Assembly: GCA_024654105.1 (NCBI GenBank)
Contig: JANLID010000036.1
Span: forward strand, 1 to 24,727
DNA length: 24,727 nucleotides
Reading direction: 5' to 3'
DNA from: Gallionella sp.
GTDB lineage: Bacteria > Pseudomonadota > Gammaproteobacteria > Burkholderiales > Gallionellaceae
The notes under the pieces were generated by a model. It made no database searches. It saw nothing but the letters and a program-made list of their open reading frames with translations, and was not told the origin of the DNA. The position numbers and the translations under genes were made by a program. Of the stretch, positions 1 to 9,154 are shown in pieces. Numbering within the stretch: the first letter of the stretch is position 1; every line of letters begins with the position of its first letter.

Positions 1-3000
1 CATCTAGCGCGAAGCTGGCTCGAACAGCGGCTCGCTGAACAAGGTTTGACCATCGAACAGCTGGTCCAACAAGAGAGCCAAAATCAGGCGGCCGACCGGG
101 TTTCCGTCAGCCACAGCATTGCCAGCCTCCGTTTCTTGAGCGCAATGGACTGGAAGGCGTTCGTGGAATCCCTGAGTCTGGTCGAAGAGGCTTTGCGCTC
201 GGATCCGGCAGGCGTTTACAGCAAGATGGATTTCTCAACCCGGGATCGCTATCGCCATTCGGTCGAAGCCATCTCCCGGTACAGCCAGTTTTCGGAATCG
301 GAGGTCGCGCGCAAGGCCGTGCAACTGGCCGCAGACGGCGCACGTCTAAAGGGACACGAAGACCGAAGCGCACATGTGGGCTTCTATCTGGTAGACCAAG
401 GCCACGCCATGCTGGAGCGCATGGCGAATGTGCGGTGGCCCCGGGGTACGATTATCGAGCGCAGCATCCGCCGTTTTCCGCTGACATTTTATGTGGGCGG
501 TATCGCGGCACTTACTTTGCTCGCCACGTTCGTGATTGTGCAGCAGGCAGAGACGCTGGCAGTGCAGGGATGGAAACTCATATTCTTCACTCTTGTTGGA
601 CTCCTTTGTGCCAGCCAACTGGCCGTGGCGCTGATGAACTGGCTGTCCACGCTGCTGGTGAAACCCTGCCGGCTCCCGCGCCTGGACTATTCTTCCGGCG
701 TCACGCCCGATTGCCGGGCTATGGTGGTGATCCCCACCATGCTCACGAGCCTGGCCGGGATTGATCGCCTGATCGAAACCTTGGAAATCCATCATCTCGC
801 GAATCGGGATCAACACCTGCACTTCGCCTTGCTGACGGATTTTCGCGACGCGGCGGAGGAGATTCTGCCCGAGGATCAAGTATTGCTTCAGCGGGCGATG
901 GCCGGTGTCGAGATGCTGAACCATAAATATCCTTCCGCGAACCAGACGCTTTTCTTTCTGCTTCATCGCCCGCGCCGCTGGAACGCCGCAGAAGGCGTGT
1001 GGATGGGTTACGAACGCAAGCGGGGCAAACTCATGGAGTTCAACGCGCTCCTCCGTGGCGGTTCCCGCGACTGCTTTTCAGAGATCGTGGGAGAGACGGC
1101 CATCCTGCCGTCAATCAAGTATGTCATCACGCTCGACACCGACACCCAGCTTCCGCGCGATGCCGCCCGGCAGCTTGTGGGCACGATGGCCCATCCATTG
1201 AACCATCCGGTATTCGATGCCGTACGTGAAATTGTCACCACAGGCTACAGCATTCTGCAGCCGCGCGTCGGCGTGAGTCTGCCGAGTTCACGACGTTCCT
1301 GGTTCGTCCGGCTTTTTGCCGGCGACGCGGGCATCGATCCTTACACACGGGAAGTGTCAGACGTGTATCAGGATGTATTTCAGGAAGGTTCATATATCGG
1401 GAAAGGCATTTACGATGTGGACGCTTTCGAGCGAGCCATGCACGGACGCTTTCCGGAAAATACCATACTCAGCCACGATCTGCTGGAAGCGTGTCATGCC
1501 CGTTCCGCGCTGGTGAGCGACGTGGAATTCTTCGAGGAATATCCTTCCCGCTATAACGTGGACATGGCCCGGCGTCACCGCTGGATACGCGGCGATTGGC
1601 AGATCACGCAATGGCTGTTGCCGCGTGTGCCGGGCTCTGACACCGGCCGCATTGCCAATCCGCTTTCCGTGCTGTCGCAGTGGAAGATACTCGACAACCT
1701 GAGGCGCAGCCTCGTCCCGGTTGCGCTGGTGTTGCTGTTGCCGGGCGCATGGCTGCTGTTTCCGCAACTCGGCGGCCTGGGGCCGCTGCTGGTCGTTGCC
1801 ATCATCGCCTTTCCCGGATTGTTGGCGCTGGGTAGCGCATTTCGCAAGTCGCCGGATCTGACATGGTCTATGCATTTGCGCGGGGTGGCCGATACGGGCG
1901 CCCGCCAACTCGGGCAGATGTTTCTCACGCTGGCCTTTCTACCCTACGACGCCTTCATCAGTATGGATGCCATAATCAGGACGCTGCTGCGTTTGCTGGT
2001 GACGCGCAAGCGGCTGCTTGAATGGAAAACATCGAGTGATGCAGAACTGTCAGCGCGCAACGACCTTGCCGGTTGCTATGCCCGGATGTGGATCGCGCCC
2101 CTGGTTGCGCTGGCGTCTGGAATATTCCTGGCCATCATGCAGCCGGCTCAACTGTCATCGGCCTTGCCGATTTTGGGTCTCTGGTTTGTCTCGCCGTGGA
2201 TCGCATGGTGGATCAGCAAACCTATTGCTGCCGCCCCGACAAATTTGACGGCCGAGCAATTGAGTTTTCTGCGAGTCACCGCCCGCAGAACCTGGCATTT
2301 TTTTGACACCTTTGTCACCGCACAGGAAAACTGGCTGCCGCCGGACAATTTTCAGGAAAACCCAAACCCGGTGATCGCGACGCGAACCTCCCCGACGAAT
2401 ATGGGTTTGGCGTTGCTGGCTAATCTGGCCGCACGCGATTTTGGCTACCTTTCGACGGGACGCTTGATTCGACGCACGCATGACAGTTTCGCCACCATGC
2501 AAAAACTCAAGAGACATTGCGGGCATTTTTACAATTGGTATGAGACCCGCACGCTGCAACCACTCCATCCGCTTTATGTTTCCAGTGTGGACAGCGGCAA
2601 CCTGGCGGGACATTTGCTGACGCTCGCCGCCGGGTTGAGAGAACAGGCAGATGAGCCAATATACACACCGCAGATATTTGCCGGTTTGCGCGATACGCTG
2701 AAGGTACTCATGGGTCTGGCCGGCGAAAACGCTGCGCTGTCGCAACTCGACGCAGAATTGGCGAGTGCGCCTGCCACGCTGCGCACAGGCTATGCTTTGC
2801 TGGAGCGGACAACTGGCCTTGCGGGCAAGATCGCCGATTCGTTCGCACACGGAGAGCCTGAGCTGAAACAGTGGAGTCAAACGCTGCAGCAGAGTTGCGA
2901 AGAGCATCTGGGAGATTTGCGCTTCCTCGCGCCTTGGTTACGCAACGATGAAAGTTTGATGCGCGCCTCAGGCGGTCTCGCCGAAAAACTCGTGCGCTTT

Positions 3001-6000
3001 GACCATGCACTCACCTTGCGTGAAGTCTCGATGCTGGCCAAATCGCTCAGTCCGTTGATCAACGAAGACGAAGGTCACACTGAACTCTCGCGCTGCTTGC
3101 TGAAAGCCGGCGAGCATGCCCGCCGGCGACTGCTTGCGTTGGAAGCCTTGGCCAAACAGAGCGATGAACTGGCCGCGATGGACTTTACGTTTCTGTTCGA
3201 CCCGGCGAGGGAATTGTTTTCCATCGGGTTCAACGTCGCCGAAAGCCGCTGTGACGCCAGCTTCTATGACCTGCTGGCTTCGGAGGCGCGCTTGTGCAGT
3301 TATGTCTCCATCGCCTTGGGGCAGGTTCCGCAGGATCACTGGTTTTCCATGAGCCGATTGCTCATCGCTTCGCGGGGCGAGCCTATCCTGGTTTCGTGGA
3401 GCGGCTCGATGTTCGAATATCTGATGCCGCTGCTGGTCATGCCAAATTATGAGAACACTTTGCTGGATCACAGCTGTAAGGCTGCGGTGCGACAACAGAT
3501 CGAGTACGGGAACACACGCGGAGTGCCCTGGGGCATTTCCGAATCGGGCTACAACCGGATCGACGTTCACATGAACTATCAATACCGCGCCTTCGGCGTG
3601 CCGGGCCTTGGTTTGCAACGGGGATTGGCCGAGGATCTGGTGATCTCACCCTACGCCAGCGCATTGGCGCTGATGCTTGCACCGCGGCAAGCCTGTGAAA
3701 ACCTGCAACGGCTGGAGAGTGAAGGGCGCGCAGGCGCCTACGGTTTTTATGAGGCGGTGGATTACACCCCGGCGCGTTTGCCACCGGACGAAACCAGCGC
3801 CACTGTCCTGTCCTTCATGGCGCACCATCAGGGCATAAGCCTGCTGGCGCTGGACAATCTGTTGCGGAACTACCCCATGCAACGGCGCTTCATGGCCTGT
3901 CCCTTGCTCAAGGCTGCCGACTTGTTATTGCAGGAGCGTGTACCCAGAACCGTCGCGAGCGTGTTTGCCGAGGATTTGAAATTGGAGAAATCACAGGCGC
4001 CAACTGGAAACAACGAAGCTGTCATGCGTGTACTCAAGCATCCCACCTCGGCAGCGCCGGAAGTCCACCTGTTGTCCAATGGCCGTTACCATGTGGTCAT
4101 CAGCAGCGCCGGCGGCGGCTACAGCCGCTGGCGAGATCTGGCGGTCACCCGCTGGCGCGAAGATGCCACGCGCGATTGCTGGGGAACATTTGTTTATCTG
4201 CGCGATATGGCGACGGGGGAATTCTGGTCCACGGCGCATCAACCCACCCTGCGCCCGACCAAAGGCTATGAAGCCATCTTCACGCAGTCTCGTGCGGAAT
4301 TCCGGCAACGCCATGCCGGGCTCGAAGTCCACACCGAAATCAGCGTGTCGCCGGAAGACGATGTGGAGTTGCGGCGCATCACGATTACCAATCGCTCAAC
4401 CGTGGCGCGCGAAATTGAACTGACCAGTTATGCTGAAGTGGTACTCGCAACGCCAGCCACGGACGCGGCGCATCCGGCGTTCAGCAACCTCTTCGTGCAG
4501 ACTGAATTTGCACAAAAAACTTCTGCCATACTCTGCACCCGCCGTGCCCGTTCCCAGGACGAAAAGCCGCCGTGGTTGCTGCATCTGATGCTGGAGCGAG
4601 GGGGTGAGCGGGGCGGCGAACAGGAAACCCTCTCCTGCGAGACGGATCGCTCCCGGTTTGTCGGGCGCGGCGGAAGCCTGGCCAACCCGGCCGCGATGCA
4701 GAGCGTTTCGCCGTTGTCCAACACCGTCGGTTCCGTGCTCGATCCCATCGTTTCGTTGCGGCGCACGGTCTCTTTGCGTCCGCATGAAACCGTCATTATC
4801 GACCTGGTGCTGGGCGTAACGGAAAACCGGGAAGACGCACTGGCGCAGGTGGAAAAATACCAAAGCGCACGCATGACTGACCGAGTCTTCGATCTGGCGT
4901 GGACCCACAGCCAGGTGACGCTACACCTCCTCAATGCCACAGAGGCGGAAGCTCAACTCTATGCCCGGCTGGCCGGCGCGCTGATTTATGCCGACCCCGC
5001 CCGTCGTGCCAGCCCGGTCGTGTTGCGCAACAACCGGCGCGGCCAAAACGGTTTGTGGAGTTACGGAATTTCAGGCGACGCGCCGCTGGTTCTGCTGCGC
5101 ATCAGCGACACGGAGAAGATCGAGCTGGTTCGGCAAGTGATCAAGGCGCACTCATACTGGCGCATGAAAGGGCTGACGGTCGAACTGGTTATATTGAACG
5201 AAGACGTTTCGGTTTACCGCCAATCCTTGCACAATACGATCACCAGTCTGATTTCGTCAGGAATTGAAGCGCAAATGCTGGACAAGCCGGGCGGCATTTT
5301 TGTCCGCCGCCTCGAACAAATTCCCAGCGACGATCTCGTGCTGCTGCAATCTGCGGCACGCATTGTTCTGGACGATGAGAAGGGAACTTTGGCGGAGCAA
5401 CTGGAACATCGCGGTGTTCTGGAGCCATTGGTTCCGGTGCTGAAGACCACCCACTCCGGGTCTGCCGGTTTGCCCGCGCCGCTCCCGCAACGCGAATTGA
5501 TTTTTCAGAACGGCCTGGGCGGCTTTACCCGCGACGGCCACGAATATGTAATCACCCTGCAACCCGATCAAATGACGCCGGCACCCTGGGTAAACGTGCT
5601 GGCCAATCCCTATTTCGGGACGGTTATTTCCGAGAGCGGTGCGGCTTACACCTGGGTTGAGAATGCCCATGAATTCAGGCTGACGCCCTGGAACAACGAT
5701 CCTGTTGAAGACACCACCGGGGAGGCGATTTACATACGCGATGAGCAGACCGGACATTTCTGGTCGCCCACGCCTTCTCCCGCTCGCGGCAGAACACCCT
5801 ATGTCATTCGCCACGGCTTTGGCTACAGCGTATTCGAGCATACCGAAAACGGCATCGTCTCCGAGTTGTGGGTCTATGTGGCGATGGATGCCCCGGTGAA
5901 ATTATCGGTGTTGAAATTGCGCAACATCTCGGGGCATCCGCGCCGCCTGTCGGTCACCGGATACTGCGAATGGGTATTGGGCGACTCACGGCATAAAAAT

Positions 6001-7902
6001 CTGCTGCACGTGCAAACCGAAGTGGACCTCAAGACCGGCGCCTTGCTGGCGCGCAATCATTACAACACCGACTACACCGGGCGCATCGCGTTCATTGACG
6101 TGAACGATGCGACACGCACGCTCACCGGAGACCGGAAAGAGTTCATCGGCAGAAATGGCAACCTGTCTCAACCGGCAGCTATGAAGCGCACACGCCTTTC
6201 CGGAAAAGCCGGCGCCGGGCTGGACCCGTGCGGCGCGATGCAAGTTGCATTCGATCTGTCGGATGGACAGGAGCGGGAAACGAGTTTCCGGCTCGGTGTC
6301 GGCCGCAACCCAACCGAGGTGAACGATCTGATCCGGCGCTTTCGTCGGGTGGATGCCAGCCGTGAAGCGCTCGAAGGCGTCTGGGCTTATTGGAATCGAA
6401 CCCTGGGCGCGGTGAACGTGGACACACCCGATCCCGCAGTGAATATAATGGCGAACGGCTGGCTGTTGTATCAGACCTTGAGTTGCAGGCTGTGGGGACG
6501 GACGGGATTTTACCAATCCGGCGGGGCTTACGGCTTCCGCGACCAGTTGCAGGACGTGATGGCGCTGGTGCATGCCGAACCGGCCCTCACCCGCGAGCAT
6601 CTGCTGCGCGCTGCCACGCATCAGTTCCGCGAAGGCGACGTGCAACACTGGTGGCATCCACCGGCAGGTCGGGGCGTGCGCACGAATTTTTCCGACGACT
6701 ACCTGTGGTTGCCTTACGTCACCTGCCGTTACGTTGCGTGTGTCGCCGATACTGGTGTGCTCGACGAAAAGATACCCTTCCTCGAAGCCCGCCCTGTCAA
6801 GCCGGATGAAGAGGCTTACTATGATTTGCCGAATCGCTCCGAAGAAACGGACACGCTATACCAGCATTGCGTGCGTGCCATCGAGCGCGGATTGAGATTC
6901 GGTGAGCATGGTTTGCCGCTGATGGGCTGCGGCGACTGGAACGATGGCATGAATCTGGTTGGCAATGAGGGGCGCGGCGAAAGTGTGTGGCTGGCTTTCT
7001 TCCTTTACGATGTGCTCACGAAGTTTGCCGGACTGGCACGCGCGCGGCTGGACATCGTCTTTGCCGACCTTTGCGTCATGCAGGCCAGGCAACTGCAACA
7101 GAACATCGAGCAACACGCCTGGGACGGCGAATGGTATCGCCGCGCCTGGTTCGACAACGGCGAACCGCTCGGCTCCAGTACCAATCGGGAATGCCAGATC
7201 GATTCCCTGCCGCAGAGCTGGTCGGTGATCAGCGGAGCGGGTGATTTGTCCCGCTCGCGCCAAGCGATGCAATCCGTGGATCAGCGTCTGGTCCGGCGCG
7301 AGGCCGGGCTGATTCAATTGTTCGACCCGCCCTTCGACAAATCTGCGCTCGATCCCGGTTACATCAAGGGTTACATTCCGGGTGTGCGCGAGAACGGTGG
7401 CCAATACACTCACGGCGCAATCTGGACCGCCATGGCTTTTGCCCTCATGGGTGAAAACGACCACGCATGGGAATTATTCTCGCTGCTCAATCCCATCCAT
7501 CACGGCGGTACTCCCGAACAAATCGACACCTACAAGGTCGAGCCTTATGTCGTCGCGGCGGATGTCTATGCAGTCGCGCCGCACACGGGTCGGGGCGGCT
7601 GGACCTGGTACACGGGATCAGCCGGCTGGATGTATCGCTTGCTCATCGAAACCCTGCTGGGTGTGAACCTGGAGGGAGACCAACTGCGGCTGACCCCGCG
7701 CATGCCAAAAAGCTGGAGCAGCTATAAGATCCACTACCGCTTCAGGCAAACCGTTTATCACATCACCATTACCCGGCTCGATGCTGATACGGAAGACGAG
7801 AATCAACTCTCGCTCGACGGAAAAGAACTTGCCGCGAAAACGGTATCCTTGGTGGACGACCGCCAAGAGCATTTCGTCGAGATGAAAGCCCGCAGCTCAT
7901 GA
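1..7902 (+). CDS. ndvB: Cyclic beta-1,2-glucan synthase (GT84/GH94), 5'-truncated by window edge
   Basis: Membrane enzyme that builds cyclic beta-1,2-glucan from UDP-glucose; such glucans act in the periplasm in osmoadaptation. The reading frame is open from base 1 (a TTG at 46 is only an internal codon), so the start is off-window. About 2633 codons are visible against roughly 2800 for the family, so perhaps 200 N-terminal residues are missing. In order: a helical N-terminal part, two hydrophobic segments near codons 160-220, a glycosyltransferase domain with DTDTQLPR at codon 379 and RRHRWIRGDWQ at 524, further membrane segments (about 565-670), a glycoamylase-like middle region, and two carbohydrate-binding/GH94 phosphorylase-like modules with GDWNDGM at about codon 2311, the usual place of the catalytic Asp. 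The phosphorylase-type domain in this family controls chain length and cyclisation. Acetate kinase follows after 28 bases. Family assignment is firm; the product ring size is unknown. Confidence 0.93.
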   Translation, partial: HLARSWLEQRLAEQGLTIEQLVQQESQNQAADRVSVSHSIASLRFLSAMDWKAFVESLSLVEEALRSDPAGVYSKMDFSTRDRYRHSVEAISRYSQFSESEVARKAVQLAADGARLKGHEDRSAHVGFYLVDQGHAMLERMANVRWPRGTIIERSIRRFPLTFYVGGIAALTLLATFVIVQQAETLAVQGWKLIFFTLVGLLCASQLAVALMNWLSTLLVKPCRLPRLDYSSGVTPDCRAMVVIPTMLTSLAGIDRLIETLEIHHLANRDQHLHFALLTDFRDAAEEILPEDQVLLQRAMAGVEMLNHKYPSANQTLFFLLHRPRRWNAAEGVWMGYERKRGKLMEFNALLRGGSRDCFSEIVGETAILPSIKYVITLDTDTQLPRDAARQLVGTMAHPLNHPVFDAVREIVTTGYSILQPRVGVSLPSSRRSWFVRLFAGDAGIDPYTREVSDVYQDVFQEGSYIGKGIYDVDAFERAMHGRFPENTILSHDLLEACHARSALVSDVEFFEEYPSRYNVDMARRHRWIRGDWQITQWLLPRVPGSDTGRIANPLSVLSQWKILDNLRRSLVPVALVLLLPGAWLLFPQLGGLGPLLVVAIIAFPGLLALGSAFRKSPDLTWSMHLRGVADTGARQLGQMFLTLAFLPYDAFISMDAIIRTLLRLLVTRKRLLEWKTSSDAELSARNDLAGCYARMWIAPLVALASGIFLAIMQPAQLSSALPILGLWFVSPWIAWWISKPIAAAPTNLTAEQLSFLRVTARRTWHFFDTFVTAQENWLPPDNFQENPNPVIATRTSPTNMGLALLANLAARDFGYLSTGRLIRRTHDSFATMQKLKRHCGHFYNWYETRTLQPLHPLYVSSVDSGNLAGHLLTLAAGLREQADEPIYTPQIFAGLRDTLKVLMGLAGENAALSQLDAELASAPATLRTGYALLERTTGLAGKIADSFAHGEPELKQWSQTLQQSCEEHLGDLRFLAPWLRNDESLMRASGGLAEKLVRFDHALTLREVSMLAKSLSPLINEDEGHTELSRCLLKAGEHARRRLLALEALAKQSDELAAMDFTFLFDPARELFSIGFNVAESRCDASFYDLLASEARLCSYVSIALGQVPQDHWFSMSRLLIASRGEPILVSWSGSMFEYLMPLLVMPNYENTLLDHSCKAAVRQQIEYGNTRGVPWGISESGYNRIDVHMNYQYRAFGVPGLGLQRGLAEDLVISPYASALALMLAPRQACENLQRLESEGRAGAYGFYEAVDYTPARLPPDETSATVLSFMAHHQGISLLALDNLLRNYPMQRRFMACPLLKAADLLLQERVPRTVASVFAEDLKLEKSQAPTGNNEAVMRVLKHPTSAAPEVHLLSNGRYHVVISSAGGGYSRWRDLAVTRWREDATRDCWGTFVYLRDMATGEFWSTAHQPTLRPTKGYEAIFTQSRAEFRQRHAGLEVHTEISVSPEDDVELRRITITNRSTVAREIELTSYAEVVLATPATDAAHPAFSNLFVQTEFAQKTSAILCTRRARSQDEKPPWLLHLMLERGGERGGEQETLSCETDRSRFVGRGGSLANPAAMQSVSPLSNTVGSVLDPIVSLRRTVSLRPHETVIIDLVLGVTENREDALAQVEKYQSARMTDRVFDLAWTHSQVTLHLLNATEAEAQLYARLAGALIYADPARRASPVVLRNNRRGQNGLWSYGISGDAPLVLLRISDTEKIELVRQVIKAHSYWRMKGLTVELVILNEDVSVYRQSLHNTITSLISSGIEAQMLDKPGGIFVRRLEQIPSDDLVLLQSAARIVLDDEKGTLAEQLEHRGVLEPLVPVLKTTHSGSAGLPAPLPQRELIFQNGLGGFTRDGHEYVITLQPDQMTPAPWVNVLANPYFGTVISESGAAYTWVENAHEFRLTPWNNDPVEDTTGEAIYIRDEQTGHFWSPTPSPARGRTPYVIRHGFGYSVFEHTENGIVSELWVYVAMDAPVKLSVLKLRNISGHPRRLSVTGYCEWVLGDSRHKNLLHVQTEVDLKTGALLARNHYNTDYTGRIAFIDVNDATRTLTGDRKEFIGRNGNLSQPAAMKRTRLSGKAGAGLDPCGAMQVAFDLSDGQERETSFRLGVGRNPTEVNDLIRRFRRVDASREALEGVWAYWNRTLGAVNVDTPDPAVNIMANGWLLYQTLSCRLWGRTGFYQSGGAYGFRDQLQDVMALVHAEPALTREHLLRAATHQFREGDVQHWWHPPAGRGVRTNFSDDYLWLPYVTCRYVACVADTGVLDEKIPFLEARPVKPDEEAYYDLPNRSEETDTLYQHCVRAIERGLRFGEHGLPLMGCGDWNDGMNLVGNEGRGESVWLAFFLYDVLTKFAGLARARLDIVFADLCVMQARQLQQNIEQHAWDGEWYRRAWFDNGEPLGSSTNRECQIDSLPQSWSVISGAGDLSRSRQAMQSVDQRLVRREAGLIQLFDPPFDKSALDPGYIKGYIPGVRENGGQYTHGAIWTAMAFALMGENDHAWELFSLLNPIHHGGTPEQIDTYKVEPYVVAADVYAVAPHTGRGGWTWYTGSAGWMYRLLIETLLGVNLEGDQLRLTPRMPKSWSSYKIHYRFRQTVYHITITRLDADTEDENQLSLDGKELAAKTVSLVDDRQEHFVEMKARSS

Positions 7903-7946
7903 AAATTATGGCCTATGAAAATTGCGACCCATGAAAACTAATTTGC
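7899..7946 (+). repeat. Three 16-bp spaced ATGAAAA units at the ndvB/ackA junction
   Basis: Units begin at 7899, 7915 and 7931, each starting ATGAAAA; the first two share ATGAAAATT and several later bases. The three ATG codons fall in three different frames. The first overlaps the ndvB stop as ATGA, the third is the chosen acetate kinase start, and the first two open only very short frames. This may be a small local duplication; with such short units, chance is possible. Confidence 0.4.
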
Positions 7947-9127
7947 CTTGCATCCTGACAATCAATGGCGGCTCGTCGAGCATCAAGTTCGCGTTGTACC
8001 AGGTTGAAGAACCGCTCAAGCGAAGGCTTTATGGGAAGGTTGACCGCATTGGCCTGAGCGGGGCGAGCCTGACGGTTCACGACCCGGATGGAAAGCCGCA
8101 GGCCAGTCTCACCGTCCCCGACCACAAATCGGCAGCGAATTTCCTGATTGATTGGATCGAAAAGCAGGATGGATTTACTTCGATCGTAGCCGTAGGGCAC
8201 CGTGTAGTCCACGGCATGAAACACACCGCGCCAGAGTTGGTCAGCCGGGAATTGCTGGATGAACTGCACCGCATCAGCCCATACGACCCGGAACATCTGC
8301 CCCGCGAGATAGAGCTGATCGAGACGTTCCGCCGGCGTTATCCACAATTGCCGCAGGTGGCCTGTTTCGACACGGCGTTTCACAGCACCATGCCCAAGGT
8401 CGCCAAGTTGTTGCCTATCCCGCGACGCTATGAAGAACGTGGCGTTCAACGCTACGGTTTTCACGGGTTGTCCTATACATTTTTGATGGAAGAGCTCGCG
8501 CATCTCGGCGACCCGGCGGCAACCAAGGGACGAGTGATTCTCGCGCATCTCGGCAACGGTGCGAGCCTGGCTGCGGTGCGCGACGGCAAGAGCATCGACA
8601 CCAGCATGGGCTTTACGCCTGCATCAGGTCTGGTCATGAGCTCCCGCTCCGGCGATCTGGATCCGGGGCTGCTTTCGTTTCTGTCACGCAGCGTTCAAAT
8701 GACTCCGGCGCAATTTGAGTGGATGGTGAACCACGAATCCGGGCTGCTTGGCGTATCCGAAACCAGCTCCGATATGCGTGACCTGCTGGCAAGTGAGACG
8801 CATGATGTGCGCGCGGCTGAAGCGGTCGCGTCGTTTTGTTATCAGGTCAAGAAATGGATCGGTGCATACCTGGCAGCGCTGGGCGGAGTAGACACGCTGG
8901 TATTCGCGGGTGGCATCGGCGAAAACGCGCCAGTCATTCGTGCTCGAATCTGCGAAGACCTGAAATTTCTTGGAATTGAAATTGATGAAAAGCGAAATGC
9001 GGCAAATGAAGGTGTGATTTCTGCTACGGACGGTCGTGTTGTTGTGCGCGTCATTCGCACGGATGAAGAACTGACGATTGCCCGCTCCGTGTGCAAGATC
9101 ATCGGACTCGGCGCTCATGTCAAGTGA
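7931..9127 (+). CDS. ackA: Acetate kinase
   Basis: Cytoplasmic enzyme that interconverts acetyl phosphate plus ADP and acetate plus ATP. The 398-residue length is normal for the family. Family motifs are in order: INGGSSSIKF near the N-terminus, GHRVVHG with Arg91, CFDTAFH with Asp147, RYGFHGLSY, AHLGNGAS, FAGGIGEN, and a C-terminal TDEEL segment near residue 380. A TTG at 7922 would add three residues, but the ATG at 7931 is preferred because it gives the usual short lead into the first motif. No phosphotransacetylase is visible; the acetyl phosphate source in this window is the phosphoketolase at 13976, which makes the pair a substrate-level ATP-forming route. No strong ribosome binding site is seen; translation may depend partly on the upstream gene. 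Confidence 0.96.
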   Translation: MKTNLPCILTINGGSSSIKFALYQVEEPLKRRLYGKVDRIGLSGASLTVHDPDGKPQASLTVPDHKSAANFLIDWIEKQDGFTSIVAVGHRVVHGMKHTAPELVSRELLDELHRISPYDPEHLPREIELIETFRRRYPQLPQVACFDTAFHSTMPKVAKLLPIPRRYEERGVQRYGFHGLSYTFLMEELAHLGDPAATKGRVILAHLGNGASLAAVRDGKSIDTSMGFTPASGLVMSSRSGDLDPGLLSFLSRSVQMTPAQFEWMVNHESGLLGVSETSSDMRDLLASETHDVRAAEAVASFCYQVKKWIGAYLAALGGVDTLVFAGGIGENAPVIRARICEDLKFLGIEIDEKRNAANEGVISATDGRVVVRVIRTDEELTIARSVCKIIGLGAHVK

Positions 9128-9138
9128 GCCATTAACCG

Positions 9139-9145
9139 AAAAGGA
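9139..9145 (+). promoter_or_regulatory. Ribosome binding site deciding the copper ATPase start
   Basis: AAAAGGAG ends at 9145. It directly abuts an in-frame GTG at 9146 but sits 9 bases before the ATG at 9155, a normal spacing, so the ATG is chosen. Confidence 0.65.
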
Positions 9146-9154
9146 GTGCATGCC

